Assembly (NCBI RefSeq): GCF_016862195.1
Contig: NZ_BOMM01000028.1
Coordinates: forward strand, 141,829-205,828
Direction: 5' to 3'
DNA length: 64,000 nt
Source of the DNA: Paractinoplanes ferrugineus
Lineage (GTDB): Bacteria; Actinomycetota; Actinomycetes; Mycobacteriales; Micromonosporaceae
The notes beneath the pieces were generated by a model. The model saw only the letters and a program-made list of their open reading frames with translations. It made no database searches and was not told the DNA's origin. Shown here piece after piece: positions 44,116 to 53,500 of the stretch. How positions within the stretch are numbered: the first letter of the stretch is position 1; every line of letters begins with the position of its first letter. A program made the translations under genes and the position numbers.

Positions 44116-45468
44116 ATGCATCGTGTAGTCGTCATCGGCGCGGGTTTCGGTGGTCTTTTCGCGATCAAGGCACTGCGTGACGCCCCGGTCGAGATCACCC
44201 TCATCAACGGTACGTCCTACCACCTCTTCCAGCCGCTGCTCTACCAGGTGGCGACCGGGATCCTCTCCGAGGGCGAGATCGCACCGCCGATCCGCGAGGT
44301 GCTCAAGAAGCAGAAGAACGTCGACGTACGCCTCGGCTGGGCCCGCGAGATCGACGCCTCGGCCCGCGTCGTCAAGGTGTCCGGGCCCGGCATCGACTAC
44401 GAGGTCGCGTACGACACCCTGATCGTCGCCGCCGGCGCCGCCCAGTCCTACTTCGGCAACGACGGCTTCGCCGACAACGCGCCCGGCATGAAGAGCATCG
44501 ACGACGCCCTCGAACTGCGCGCCCGCATCTTCGGCGCGTTCGAGATCGCCGACCTGCAGACCGATCCGCAGGAGATCGAGCGCTGGCTCACCTTCGTGGT
44601 CGTCGGCGCCGGCCCCACCGGCGTCGAGATGGCCGGCCAGATCGCCGAGCTCGCCCACCGCACCCTGCCCGGTCAGTACAAGCACATCGACCCGCGCGAG
44701 GCCCGCATCATCCTGGTCGACGCCCTGCCCGCGGTGCTCAACACGTTCGGCGACCACCTGTCCACCCGCGCCCTGCGCCAGCTGCACCTGCTCGGCGTCG
44801 AGGTGGAACTGAACACCAAGGTCGTCGACGTCGACACCACCGGCATCGAGGTCGACAGCGAACGGGGCCACCAGCGGATCGGCTCGATGACCAAGGTCTG
44901 GGCGGCCGGCGTCGCCGCTCCCCCGCTGGCCCGCAAGATCGCCGAGGTGACCGGCGCCCGGACCGACCGCGCCGGCCGCCTGTTCGTCGAGAAGGACCTG
45001 ACCGTCCCCGGCCACCCCGAGATCTTCGTGCTCGGCGACATGATGAACCTGAACGACGAGCACGGCGACCAGCTCCCCGGCGTCGCCCAGGTGGCCATCC
45101 AGGGCGGCCGCTACGCCGCGTCGACCATCAAGAACCGGCTGGCCGGCAAGCCCGCCCCCAAGCCCTTCAAGTACTTCGACAAGGGCAGCCTCGCCACCAT
45201 CTCCCGCTTCTCCGCCGTGGCCAGCATCGGCCGGATCCGGCTGGACGGCTTTCCCGCCTGGGTCATCTGGGTCGCGGTCCACCTGCTCTACCTGGTCGGC
45301 TTCAAGAACCGCGTCACCGCGGTCATGCACTGGGCCGTGAGCTTCGTCGGCCGCGGCCGCTCCGAACGGGTGTCGACGATCCAGCAGGCCTTCGCCCGCC
45401 GGGCCATCCACGAGTACGGCGACCCGTTCGAACGAGCCCGCATCGAAGCCGCCGTCCAGAAGGACTGA
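44116..45468 (+). CDS. Type II NADH dehydrogenase (NDH-2)
   Basis: A 450-residue membrane-associated flavoprotein. The FAD site is VVVIGAGFGGLFAIKAL (start of the protein), the quinone-site signature is FQPLLYQVATG, and a second Rossmann motif for NADH is VVVGAGPTGVEMAGQI (about residues 156-171). VLGDMMNL and PGVAQVAIQGG are the usual C-terminal FAD contacts. The C-terminus carries a hydrophobic helix (VIWVAVHLLYLVGF) for membrane anchoring. It passes electrons from NADH to menaquinone without pumping protons. I prefer the ATG at 44116 over 44104 because GGGAG then sits 5-7 nt upstream. Confidence 0.9.
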   Translation: MHRVVVIGAGFGGLFAIKALRDAPVEITLINGTSYHLFQPLLYQVATGILSEGEIAPPIREVLKKQKNVDVRLGWAREIDASARVVKVSGPGIDYEVAYDTLIVAAGAAQSYFGNDGFADNAPGMKSIDDALELRARIFGAFEIADLQTDPQEIERWLTFVVVGAGPTGVEMAGQIAELAHRTLPGQYKHIDPREARIILVDALPAVLNTFGDHLSTRALRQLHLLGVEVELNTKVVDVDTTGIEVDSERGHQRIGSMTKVWAAGVAAPPLARKIAEVTGARTDRAGRLFVEKDLTVPGHPEIFVLGDMMNLNDEHGDQLPGVAQVAIQGGRYAASTIKNRLAGKPAPKPFKYFDKGSLATISRFSAVASIGRIRLDGFPAWVIWVAVHLLYLVGFKNRVTAVMHWAVSFVGRGRSERVSTIQQAFARRAIHEYGDPFERARIEAAVQKD

Positions 45469-45492
45469 CCCGGCACCCCGGCAGCCCCACCC

Positions 45493-47268
45493 CTAGCCTC
45501 CGACCGTGAGGTGCAGCATCATGCCCGCGTCGGCGTGGGGCAGGTTGTGGCAGTGGTTGGCCCACACGCCCGGGTTGTCGGCGCGGAAGGTCACCTCCCA
45601 CACCTCACCCGGGCGGACGTCGAACGAGTCCAGCCACAGTGGACTGCCGGTCGCCCGGACTCCGTTGCGGGACAGGACGAGCACGTGGAAACCGTGCAGG
45701 TGCCAGGGGTGGACGACCAGGGCACGGTTCACGACGGTGAACTCGACGGTCTCCCCCCGGCGGACGGTCTGGTTCGGGATGTGCGGGTAGGCGGCCCCGC
45801 CGACCGTGTGGGCGTAACGCGGGACGAGGCGGCGCAGGTCGATGCCGCGGTCCAGGACGAGGGTGAATTCGCGGTCGGCGCGCGGCCAGGGCGCGGGTGC
45901 GGCCGAGCCGTAGGTGAGCGGGTCCAGCACCGGCCAGGTCCGGGTCGAAGCGGCGGCGATCGGCGCGGCCGAGGCGGCGGTGGCGGTGGCGGTGGCGGCG
46001 ACCGTGGAATAGGTGGCCTTGCCGTCGACGAACAGGGTGATCGGGGTGGCGGGCGCGGTCAGGGTCAGGTCGTAGCGGCCGCCGGCCGGGATGGCCACGG
46101 CGGTGTCGGTCAGGTCGGTGGGTCCGCGCAGGTCCACGCCGTCGATGGCGGCGACGCGGAAGGGTGCGCCGGCCGGCGCGTACCGGTGGGTGGTGTTGCC
46201 GGTGTTGACCAGGCGCAGGCGGACGGGGGTGCCGGGGCGCACCCGTTCGACGAACGGGCCGCCGACGACGCGATCCACTCCGGTCACGGCGGCGGGGCGG
46301 ACCACGAACACCCCGAACAGTCCTTTGCGTACGCCGAGGGAGGACGCCTCGTGCGTGTGGTACCAGTACGTGCCGGGTTGGTCGGCGCGGAAACGGTAGA
46401 CGAACTCCTGGCCGGGGCGCACCGCGTCCTGGGTCACGCCGGGCACCCCGTCCTGGGCGTTCGGCACGTCGTAACCGTGCCAGTGCAGGGTGACGCCCTG
46501 CTCGATGTCCCGGTTGCGCAGGGTCACCTCGACGACGTCGCCGACGGTCACCGCCAGTTCGGGGCCGGGCACCTGCCCGTTGAACGCCCACGCCGCGCCC
46601 CGCACCCCGGCGGTGAGGGTGAACCGCCTGGTCGGCTCGCCGACGGCCAGGGCGGCCGGATAACCCCGATGATCGTGTACGCCGGCCGCCGCCCCCGGCG
46701 CGGCACTGAGCCCCACCCCGGCCACCAGGGCCGCGGCCGCCACCGCCAGAACCGCCCGGGACACCACCGGGGCCGGCCGCGGCCCGAGGAGGCGCCAGGT
46801 GACGGCGGTCGCCGCGGCCACGGCGGCGATGGCGAGCAGGCCGGTCCCGGCCGACGCCGGGTAGCCGTGCAGCACTGTGACCAGAAGGCCGGCCGTCGAG
46901 GCGTACCCGGCGAGGAGAAACCCGACCGCGGCGCCGCCGATCTCGCGCGGCAGCCGGATCCGCCACGCCCCGGCGTCGACGGCCCCGGTCTCGCGTGCGG
47001 GCCGGCTCAGCCACGCCCCGGCGCCGACGGTCCCGGCCAGCGACAGCGGCTCGGCGATGAGCACCTTCTCCGCCGCGAACCACCACCCGGCGCGGGCCAG
47101 CGCCACCACCGTGACCAGCCGGGTGAGGGTGGCGACCAGCGCACCGGCCGCCACGCCCAGCGCCACCCGGCGGGAGCCGGCCGCGGCCGCCCCACCGGCG
47201 CCGAGCCAACCGGCCGCCGCGACGACGGCCACCAGCAGATCGGTGACGAGCAGCGGGCCGGTGCTCAT
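45493..47268 (-). CDS. Multicopper oxidase with N-terminal polytopic membrane domain
   Basis: A 591-residue protein. The first about 200 residues hold five or six hydrophobic segments (e.g. VALGVAAGALVATLTRLVTV, AAVGFLLAGYASTAGLLVTV). The rest is a secreted-side cupredoxin array with all copper motifs: TLHWHGYDV, YWYHTHEAS, HPWHLHGFH and HCHNLPHADAGM. This is the layout of laccase-like oxidases, here tethered to the membrane by its own polytopic domain. Oxidation of Cu(I) or phenolic substrates is expected. Its ATG overlaps the DUF6220 stop by 4 bp, so it is coupled to that gene and is last in a three-gene operon. Confidence 0.88.
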   Translation of the reverse strand: MSTGPLLVTDLLVAVVAAAGWLGAGGAAAAGSRRVALGVAAGALVATLTRLVTVVALARAGWWFAAEKVLIAEPLSLAGTVGAGAWLSRPARETGAVDAGAWRIRLPREIGGAAVGFLLAGYASTAGLLVTVLHGYPASAGTGLLAIAAVAAATAVTWRLLGPRPAPVVSRAVLAVAAAALVAGVGLSAAPGAAAGVHDHRGYPAALAVGEPTRRFTLTAGVRGAAWAFNGQVPGPELAVTVGDVVEVTLRNRDIEQGVTLHWHGYDVPNAQDGVPGVTQDAVRPGQEFVYRFRADQPGTYWYHTHEASSLGVRKGLFGVFVVRPAAVTGVDRVVGGPFVERVRPGTPVRLRLVNTGNTTHRYAPAGAPFRVAAIDGVDLRGPTDLTDTAVAIPAGGRYDLTLTAPATPITLFVDGKATYSTVAATATATAASAAPIAAASTRTWPVLDPLTYGSAAPAPWPRADREFTLVLDRGIDLRRLVPRYAHTVGGAAYPHIPNQTVRRGETVEFTVVNRALVVHPWHLHGFHVLVLSRNGVRATGSPLWLDSFDVRPGEVWEVTFRADNPGVWANHCHNLPHADAGMMLHLTVGG

Positions 47269-47741
47269 GCGGGCCGGTCCACGCCGGCATTGTTCGCCGC
47301 ACCCGCGGCCGGCTCAGCACCCGCGGCCGGGGACGCGGCCGACAGCTCCAGGCGCCGCGCCGCTCGGGTCACGCCGAGCACGACGTGCACCGCGACGATG
47401 CCGTTGACCGCGTGCAAGCCACCGATGATCAGGCCGACCGTGGTGCTGCCGCCGGCGTCGTCGGTGAGTCCCTTGGCCATGGCGGCGAGCAGCATCTGCA
47501 GGATCACCAGGCCGAGGGGCAGGGCGGCCAGCGCGATCAGCCGGCCGGGCGCCCTGGCCAGAGCGGCGAGCAGGACGGTGAGGACGGTCAGGGCCGGGAT
47601 CACCGCGGAGCCGTTGACGGTGTGCAGCACGTACGAGCCGTCGGCGGCGGGCCGGGTGAACGCGCCGACGGCGGCGAACACGAACTGCAGGGAGAGGGCC
47701 AGCAGAAGCAGGCCGCCGGCGATGACGAACGCTCTACGCAT
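47265..47741 (-). CDS. DUF6220-like small membrane protein
   Basis: A 158-residue protein with four membrane segments (FVIAGGLLLLALSLQFVFAA, AVIPALTVLTVLLAALA, LIALAALPLGLVILQMLLAA, VGLIIGGLHAVNGIVAVHVV). It has His residues near membrane ends (LHTVNG, GLHAVNG, AVHVVLG), as in small heme- or quinone-associated families. I recall this pattern as DUF6220. The Ala/Pro tail is cytoplasmic. ATG at 47741, 11 bp after the AhpD-like stop; the gene overlaps the multicopper oxidase start. It may be a redox partner or membrane mate of the oxidase. Confidence 0.65.
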   Translation of the reverse strand: MRRAFVIAGGLLLLALSLQFVFAAVGAFTRPAADGSYVLHTVNGSAVIPALTVLTVLLAALARAPGRLIALAALPLGLVILQMLLAAMAKGLTDDAGGSTTVGLIIGGLHAVNGIVAVHVVLGVTRAARRLELSAASPAAGAEPAAGAANNAGVDRPA

Positions 47742-47752
47742 GGTGACCGTCC

Positions 47753-48664
47753 TCAGTGGCGGGCCGGGGCGAGCGCCCCGGCGACGTGGTCGGTGGCGGT
47801 GATCGCGCCGTAGGCGACGAGCCGGACGAGGTCGGCGTCGGCCGGGCGGGACAGCCGCCACAGGCCGACGTCGCCGCGGCTGATCGCCGCCGGCGCGAAG
47901 GCCGCGAGCAGCGCGATCCGGGCGCCCACCCGATCCGCCGGGGGCAGGTCGCGCACCAGGTCGGTGGCCCAGGCGGCGGGCTCCTCGGGGTGCTGTCCGC
48001 TCTCCCAGCCGACCGTGCCGCGCACGGTGTCCCGGGCGAGTTCGCTCAGCTGGTCACCACCCCGGGCGGCGGCGGCACGCAGCGCCGCGTAGGCCGCCGC
48101 CGGCCCGACCGCGTCGCCCCCGATCGGCGCCGCCGCCCGCCCGCCCGGGGACCGCCCGCCCGGCCGCCCGCCCGGCAGCAGGCCCGGCACGAGCAGGGCG
48201 CGGACGACGCGGTTGACGAAGTGGACGGTCAGCAGGGTGCCGACGATCTCGGGGCGGTACTGGCCGATCCACCAACCGGCCCGCGGCTTGCGGCTGGCCG
48301 AGGCCCAGGCCATCAGCCCGGCGTGCCACGGGTCGGGCGGGGTGCCGCCCGCGGCGATGGTCTCGGCCAGGTCGTGCTCGCCGAGCGTGTGCAGTTCGGA
48401 CACGTGGACGGCGGCGCAGAACCGGCAGCGGTTGGCCCGGGACACCGCGAACGCGACGACCTCGCGGCCGGCCCGGTCGGTGTCGCCGGCCAGCCGGGCC
48501 GCCCGGGTCAGCGTCCAGGTCGCGGCCAGCAGCTCGGGAGCCGGGGACAGTGCCTGGAAGGTGGGCATCGGCCCGTGGTATTCCTCGCGCATCTGCCGGT
48601 GGACGTCGGCCAGGAGGCCGGTCGCCGTCCGGGCCGGGGACGGCGTGAAGAAGCGGTATGTCAT
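47753..48664 (-). CDS. AhpD/carboxymuconolactone-decarboxylase-like protein
   Basis: A 303-residue protein with the AhpD-like redox motif CRFCAAVHVSELH (about residues 78-90: CxxC followed by His), in a helical CMD fold. The second half is a longer helical domain with no known motif. AhpD-like proteins reduce peroxidase partners or act as peroxidases through the CxxC pair. ATG at 48664. It is first in the operon with DUF6220 and the multicopper oxidase, and divergent from a two-component system, which may control it; an oxidative or copper stress role is an inference. Confidence 0.8.
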   Translation of the reverse strand: MTYRFFTPSPARTATGLLADVHRQMREEYHGPMPTFQALSPAPELLAATWTLTRAARLAGDTDRAGREVVAFAVSRANRCRFCAAVHVSELHTLGEHDLAETIAAGGTPPDPWHAGLMAWASASRKPRAGWWIGQYRPEIVGTLLTVHFVNRVVRALLVPGLLPGGRPGGRSPGGRAAAPIGGDAVGPAAAYAALRAAAARGGDQLSELARDTVRGTVGWESGQHPEEPAAWATDLVRDLPPADRVGARIALLAAFAPAAISRGDVGLWRLSRPADADLVRLVAYGAITATDHVAGALAPARH

Positions 48665-48806
48665 GCCTCGATGCTCGTCGCGGGGCGCCGGGAAGGCGTC
48701 CAGCCGGCGCAGGCATCTGGTCGCGCTCCGGCACCACTGTGGAGGTACGGTCGGGTACTACCCAGGTTGGATGTCCCGCGGTGGTCGTCCGTCCTAAAGT
48801 GCCGTC

Positions 48807-49937
48807 ATGCGTCCGGATCTGCCCTACGCCCTCGCCGGCGTCACCCTCGGCGCCGTGCTGCTCGGCAACGCGGCGTTCGCCCCCGACGCCGGCCCGGTGC
48901 GCCTCGCCGACGTCCTGCTGGTGCTGCTCATGGTGGCGGCCGTGGCGGTGGCCCGGCGGTTCCCGGTGCCGGCCCTGGCCGTGGTCACGGCGACCATGCT
49001 TGCCGTGCACATCCGGGTGCACGCCGGGGTGACCGCCGCCTTCCCGGTGCTCGGCATGGTGTGTCTGGCCGCGTGGCGGGACTTCCGGTGGCCCGCGCGC
49101 CTGGCGAGTGTGCTGTTCCTGACCGGTTTCCTGGCCCGCGACATCTCGGCGGCGCCGCCCGGCCGCCCCGGCCAGGTCCTGTTCGAGCGCACCTCCCTGC
49201 TGCTGGGCTGGTTCGTGGCGGTGAACGTGGCGGCGCTGGTGGCCCGGCAGCATCGGGCCTACCTGCGCCAGGCCGAGGAGCGGGCGGCCGAGGCCGAGCG
49301 CACCCGGGAGGAGACGGCGTTGCGCCGGGCCGGGGAGGAGCGGCTGCGGATCGCCCGCGATCTGCACGACTCGCTGACCCACAGCATCTCGGTGGTCAAG
49401 GTGCAGGCCGGGATCGCGGTGCACCTGGCCCGCAAGGCCGGGGCCGAGCCGTCCGCCGCGCTGCTGGCGATCCAGGAGGCCAGCGGGGCCGCGATGCGCG
49501 AGCTGCGGGCCACGCTCGACGTGCTGCGCTCGCCCGACGCCGACCGGCTCGGCCTGGCCCGGGTCGGTGAGCTGGCCGAGCGCACCGAGGCGGCCGGGGT
49601 GCCGGTGCGGGTGCGCGTCTCGGGCCAGCCGCCGAGCCTGCCCGACGAGGTGGACGAGGCCGGTTACCGGGTGGTCCAGGAGGCGCTGACCAACGTCGCC
49701 CGGCATGCCGGGCCGGCCACCGCCGAGGTGCACGTCGACTATGCCCCGGCGCTGCTCACCGTCTCGGTGACGGACGACGGCCGGCGGCCGGGCGGACCGC
49801 TGACGCCGGGTGTCGGCCTGCGCGGGATGCGCGAGCGGGTCACCGGGCTCGGCGGCACGTTGCGCACCGCCCACCGCGCCGGCGGCGGCTTCGAGGTGCG
49901 AGCCGCGATCCCGCTGGACGCCGAGGGTGTGCGGTGA
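48807..49937 (+). CDS. Sensor histidine kinase, HisKA_3 (NarL-partner) type
   Basis: A 376-residue kinase with about four to five N-terminal membrane segments (LADVLLVLLMVAAVAVARRF, TSLLLGWFVAVNVAALVARQ), a coiled linker (EERAAEAERTREETALRRAG) and the dimerisation/phosphoacceptor motif RIARDLHDSLTHSISV (His about 190). The ATPase domain has EALTNVARHAG and GVGLRGMRERV. There is no large extracellular loop, so it may sense the membrane state, as DesK does. ATG at 48807; the gene overlaps the response regulator by 4 bp. Confidence 0.9.
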   Translation: MRPDLPYALAGVTLGAVLLGNAAFAPDAGPVRLADVLLVLLMVAAVAVARRFPVPALAVVTATMLAVHIRVHAGVTAAFPVLGMVCLAAWRDFRWPARLASVLFLTGFLARDISAAPPGRPGQVLFERTSLLLGWFVAVNVAALVARQHRAYLRQAEERAAEAERTREETALRRAGEERLRIARDLHDSLTHSISVVKVQAGIAVHLARKAGAEPSAALLAIQEASGAAMRELRATLDVLRSPDADRLGLARVGELAERTEAAGVPVRVRVSGQPPSLPDEVDEAGYRVVQEALTNVARHAGPATAEVHVDYAPALLTVSVTDDGRRPGGPLTPGVGLRGMRERVTGLGGTLRTAHRAGGGFEVRAAIPLDAEGVR

Positions 49938-50596
49938 TCGGCGTTCTGCTCGTCGACGACCAGGCGCTGATGCGTGTCGGGTTCCGGTCGCTGATCGACG
50001 CCGAGGAACGGATGACCGTCGTGGGTGAGGCCGCCGACGGCGCCGCCGCGGTCGAGCTGACCCGCCGGTTGCGGCCCGACGTGGTGCTGATGGACGTGCA
50101 GATGCCGGGGCTCGACGGCATCGAGGCGACCCGGCGGATCGCCGCCGACCCGCAGCTCGACGGCGTACGGGTGCTGGTCCTCACCAACTACGGCCTGGAC
50201 TCCTACGTCTTCGCCGCGTTGCGGGCCGGGGCCAGCGGGTTCCTGCTCAAGGACGCCGACCCGGCCGACCTGTTGTCGGCGATCGGGGTGGTGGCCCGTG
50301 GTGACGCGCTGCTCGCCCCGGCCGTGACCCGCACGCTGATCAGCGAGTTCGTCACCCGTCCGGCCCCGGCCGACCCGGCCGCCGGGCGGGACGCGCTGAC
50401 CGCCCGCGAGCAGGAGATCGTCCAGCTGGTGGCGCGCGGGCTGAGCAACGACGAGCTGGCCGCGCGCATGGTGATCAGCCCGCTGACCGTGAAGACCCAC
50501 ATCAACCGGGCGATGAGCAAACTGCACTGCCGCGACCGGGCCCAGCTGGTGGTCTGGGCGTACGAGTCAGGCCTCGTCGCCCCCCGGCACCGCTGA
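49934..50596 (+). CDS. NarL/FixJ-family response regulator
   Basis: A 220-residue regulator. The receiver domain has LLVDDQALMRVG and the phospho-Asp in DVVLMDVQMPGLDG (Asp about 55). The LuxR-type helix-turn-helix is at about 155-210 (LTAREQEIVQLVARGLSNDE, then VKTHINRAMSKLHCRDRAQL). GTG at 49934 overlaps the kinase stop (GTGA), so kinase and regulator are made together. The last 30 bp overlap the convergent helicase-nuclease gene. The divergent AhpD/DUF6220/oxidase operon is a reasonable candidate target. Confidence 0.92.
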   Translation: MIGVLLVDDQALMRVGFRSLIDAEERMTVVGEAADGAAAVELTRRLRPDVVLMDVQMPGLDGIEATRRIAADPQLDGVRVLVLTNYGLDSYVFAALRAGASGFLLKDADPADLLSAIGVVARGDALLAPAVTRTLISEFVTRPAPADPAAGRDALTAREQEIVQLVARGLSNDELAARMVISPLTVKTHINRAMSKLHCRDRAQLVVWAYESGLVAPRHR

Positions 50597-53500
50597 GATG
50601 TCCTCGACCGACGGCTCGACGAGCACGTGCCCGATCGGCCGGTGGGCCACCCCGCCCCACGCGCGGCCGGGCAGCCGGTCGAAGCCGGGCGCCGGGTCGG
50701 CCAGGGCCCGCTGGATCGCGCCGAGCAGCCGGCCCGCCTCCTGGGCCTGGTTGGCATACCAGGCGGTCGACCAGACCCGGTGCATGTGCCAGCCGAGCTC
50801 GCGGAGTTCCTGCTCGCGCAGGCGGTCCCGGTCGCGGGCGGCGGCGACCTTGCGGTAACCGGGGCCGTCGAACTCGATGCCCAGCGCGTACACCTCGTCG
50901 GGGTGCTCGGGGTGCAGGACGCCGAGGTCGATCCAGTGCCCGGAGGCCCCGATCCGCCGCCGCACCTGGAAACCCCAGCCGGTGATCGTGGACAGCACCG
51001 ACTCCTCGAAATCGGTGATGCCGTCGCGGTCGGTGCTGTCGCGCCCGAGCGTGGCGGCGTCGCGTTCGGCGTACTCGAGGAAGGCCTTGAGGTGCCGGAT
51101 GCTCTCGTTGCCCATGTCCGGCACGTCGGACGCGTGGATCGACGAGACGACCTCGAGACGCTGCCGGGCGCGGGTGATCGCGACGTTGAGCCGGCGCCAG
51201 CCCTTCGGCCGGTTGAGCACCCCGAAGTTCGTACTGATCTTGTCGGTCTCGTCGTAGCCGTAACCGACCGACAGGATCACCACGTCGCGCACGTCGCCCT
51301 GCACCGCCTCCAGGCTCTTGACGAAGAAGCCGTTGAGCCGGTCCGAGTCGTCCATGAGGTGTTCGAGGTCGGGCCGTTCGGAGATCACCCGCTGGACGGC
51401 CTCCTCGATGGCGTCGGCCTGCGCCACCGACAGCGTCACCACGCCCAGTGAGCGGCCCGGCCGGTGGGTGAAGTGGTGCAGCACCCGGGCCGCGACCGCG
51501 TCCGCCTCGATCGTGTTGTCCGAGGTGGTGAGCCGGTGGTAGACGCCGTCGACGTGGTAGAGCTGCACGCCGTGGTCGGGTTCGCGGGCGTAGGCGCGGG
51601 GCAGGCTGACCACGCGCCCGCCGTAGTAGGCGAGGTTGGCGAAGGCGAACAGCGCCTCGTGCCGGCTGCGGTGGTGCCAGTCCAGTTCGAGGGTCGGGAA
51701 CGTCAGCTTGGCGAGGTCGAGGATCGACGGGAAGTCGGTGACGTCGTCCTCGACCCGGTCGTAGAAGGTGGTCGGGGGCAGCTGCCGTTCGTCGCCGGCC
51801 ACGATCAGCGCGTCGCCGCGGTAGACGCAGTTGATCGCGTCGGCCGTGGTGACCTGCGACGCCTCGTCGATGATCACGACGTCGAACTCGATCTCCGGCG
51901 GCAGCAGGCGGCTCACCGACAGCGGCGACATCAGGAAGCACGGCTTGAGGGCCTGCACCGCGTGCCGGGCCTGGGCGATCAGATCCCGGACGGCCAGGTG
52001 CCCGGTGCGTTTGTTGCCCTCGCGGCGGATCAGGGCGGGCTCGCCGGTGGTGGCCGCGGACGGCCGGCGGGCCTCCACCGCGTAGACGATGTCGGCCAGC
52101 GCGGCCCCGTTCAGCTCGGTGTCGAGCAGCCGGAACACCTCGACCAGATGCTCCCGTTCCTCGGCGTCGGTCGGCAGCAGCCCGCCGTCGTCCCGGATGA
52201 CCGCGTCGGCCCAACCCCGATAGAGAGCCTTCTCGAGTACGGGCCAGATCTGCTCGGCCTCGACGTCCTGGTCGGCGCAGTAGTCGAGGGCGGCGGCGAG
52301 CCCGAAGGACAGGATGATGTCGCGGGCGTCGGAGTGGACGAACCACTCGGGCTGCCCCGCGGTGTCGTGGATCAGGTCCATCAGCAGGTCCCGGGCGCTG
52401 TCGTAGTCGCCGAGGTGGGTGTTCAGCTCGGCCCGGCGGTCCGGCCCGAACGCGGCGAGCACCTGCTCGCGGGCGTTCTCCCAGCCGGCCACCGCGGCCG
52501 ACAGCCCGTCGCTGGGTTTCGCCTCGGCGAGGGCCAGCGCCTGCTCGGTGGTGAGGGCCCCGTCCTGCCCGGTGTGGATGCGGCGGGCCGCGGCGGTCCA
52601 CTCGACTATCTGGTTCATCAGCTCGTCGTTGGTCTTGGTGCCGCGGTAGATCGAGCCGAGCACGGCGGCGTGCGGGCCGGCCGCCGACCAGATCGCGGCT
52701 TCGGCGTCGACCGCCGCCTGCCGTTGCTCGGCGATCTCCACCGCCTCGGCGAGGGTGAGGTCGCCGCGCCCGGTGGGGCCGCCGTAGGCGCGCAGCATCT
52801 CGGCGGCGGCGCGCAGCGGGCCGATGTGCGCGCGCATCCAGATGACGGCGTCCTGCACGGCGCCCTCGCCCAGTTCGGGACGGGGCGCGCGGGCGGGTGG
52901 CTCGCGCAGCGTGGTGCGGAAGCGTTCGAACTCGTCGCGGGCCTCGTTGACGATGCGCAGCAGGGCGCTGTTCGGGCGGGGCGCGGTGACGTGCACGACG
53001 ACGGCGGCGAGCGCCTCCGGCGGCGTGTGCAGGATAACCTCGTCGGCGTTGTGCAGGGCCTCCTGGACGGCGGTGAAGTCGGTGTCGAGGCCGTCCCAGT
53101 GCCGGCCGAGGATGTCGGCGTGCTCGTCGGCCATCTCCTCGAGGTGGTCGAGGGCGGCTTTCCAGTTCGCCGCGTCCTCGACGTTGGCGACCGCGTCCTC
53201 CGGCTTCACCTCGGGCAGCGCCGCGTCGATCGCGGCCTTCTTGTCCCGCCGGTAGGTGCGCATCAGCTTGCGGGCGCCACGCCGGTTGTTGAGCCGGTCG
53301 GCCATCTCCTCGATCGGCTCGTTGAGCACGCCCTCGTCGAAGTGCCGGCGGGCCTGCGCCTCGGCGGCCTGCACGGCTTCGACGGCGAGCCGCAGCGAGC
53401 GCACGGCGGCGTGCGCGGCCGCCATCCCGCCGTCCTTGAACCAGGCGGCCTCCGGCTTGTTGTCCCGGGAGATCAGCTGGGCGATCGTCACCACCCGGGC

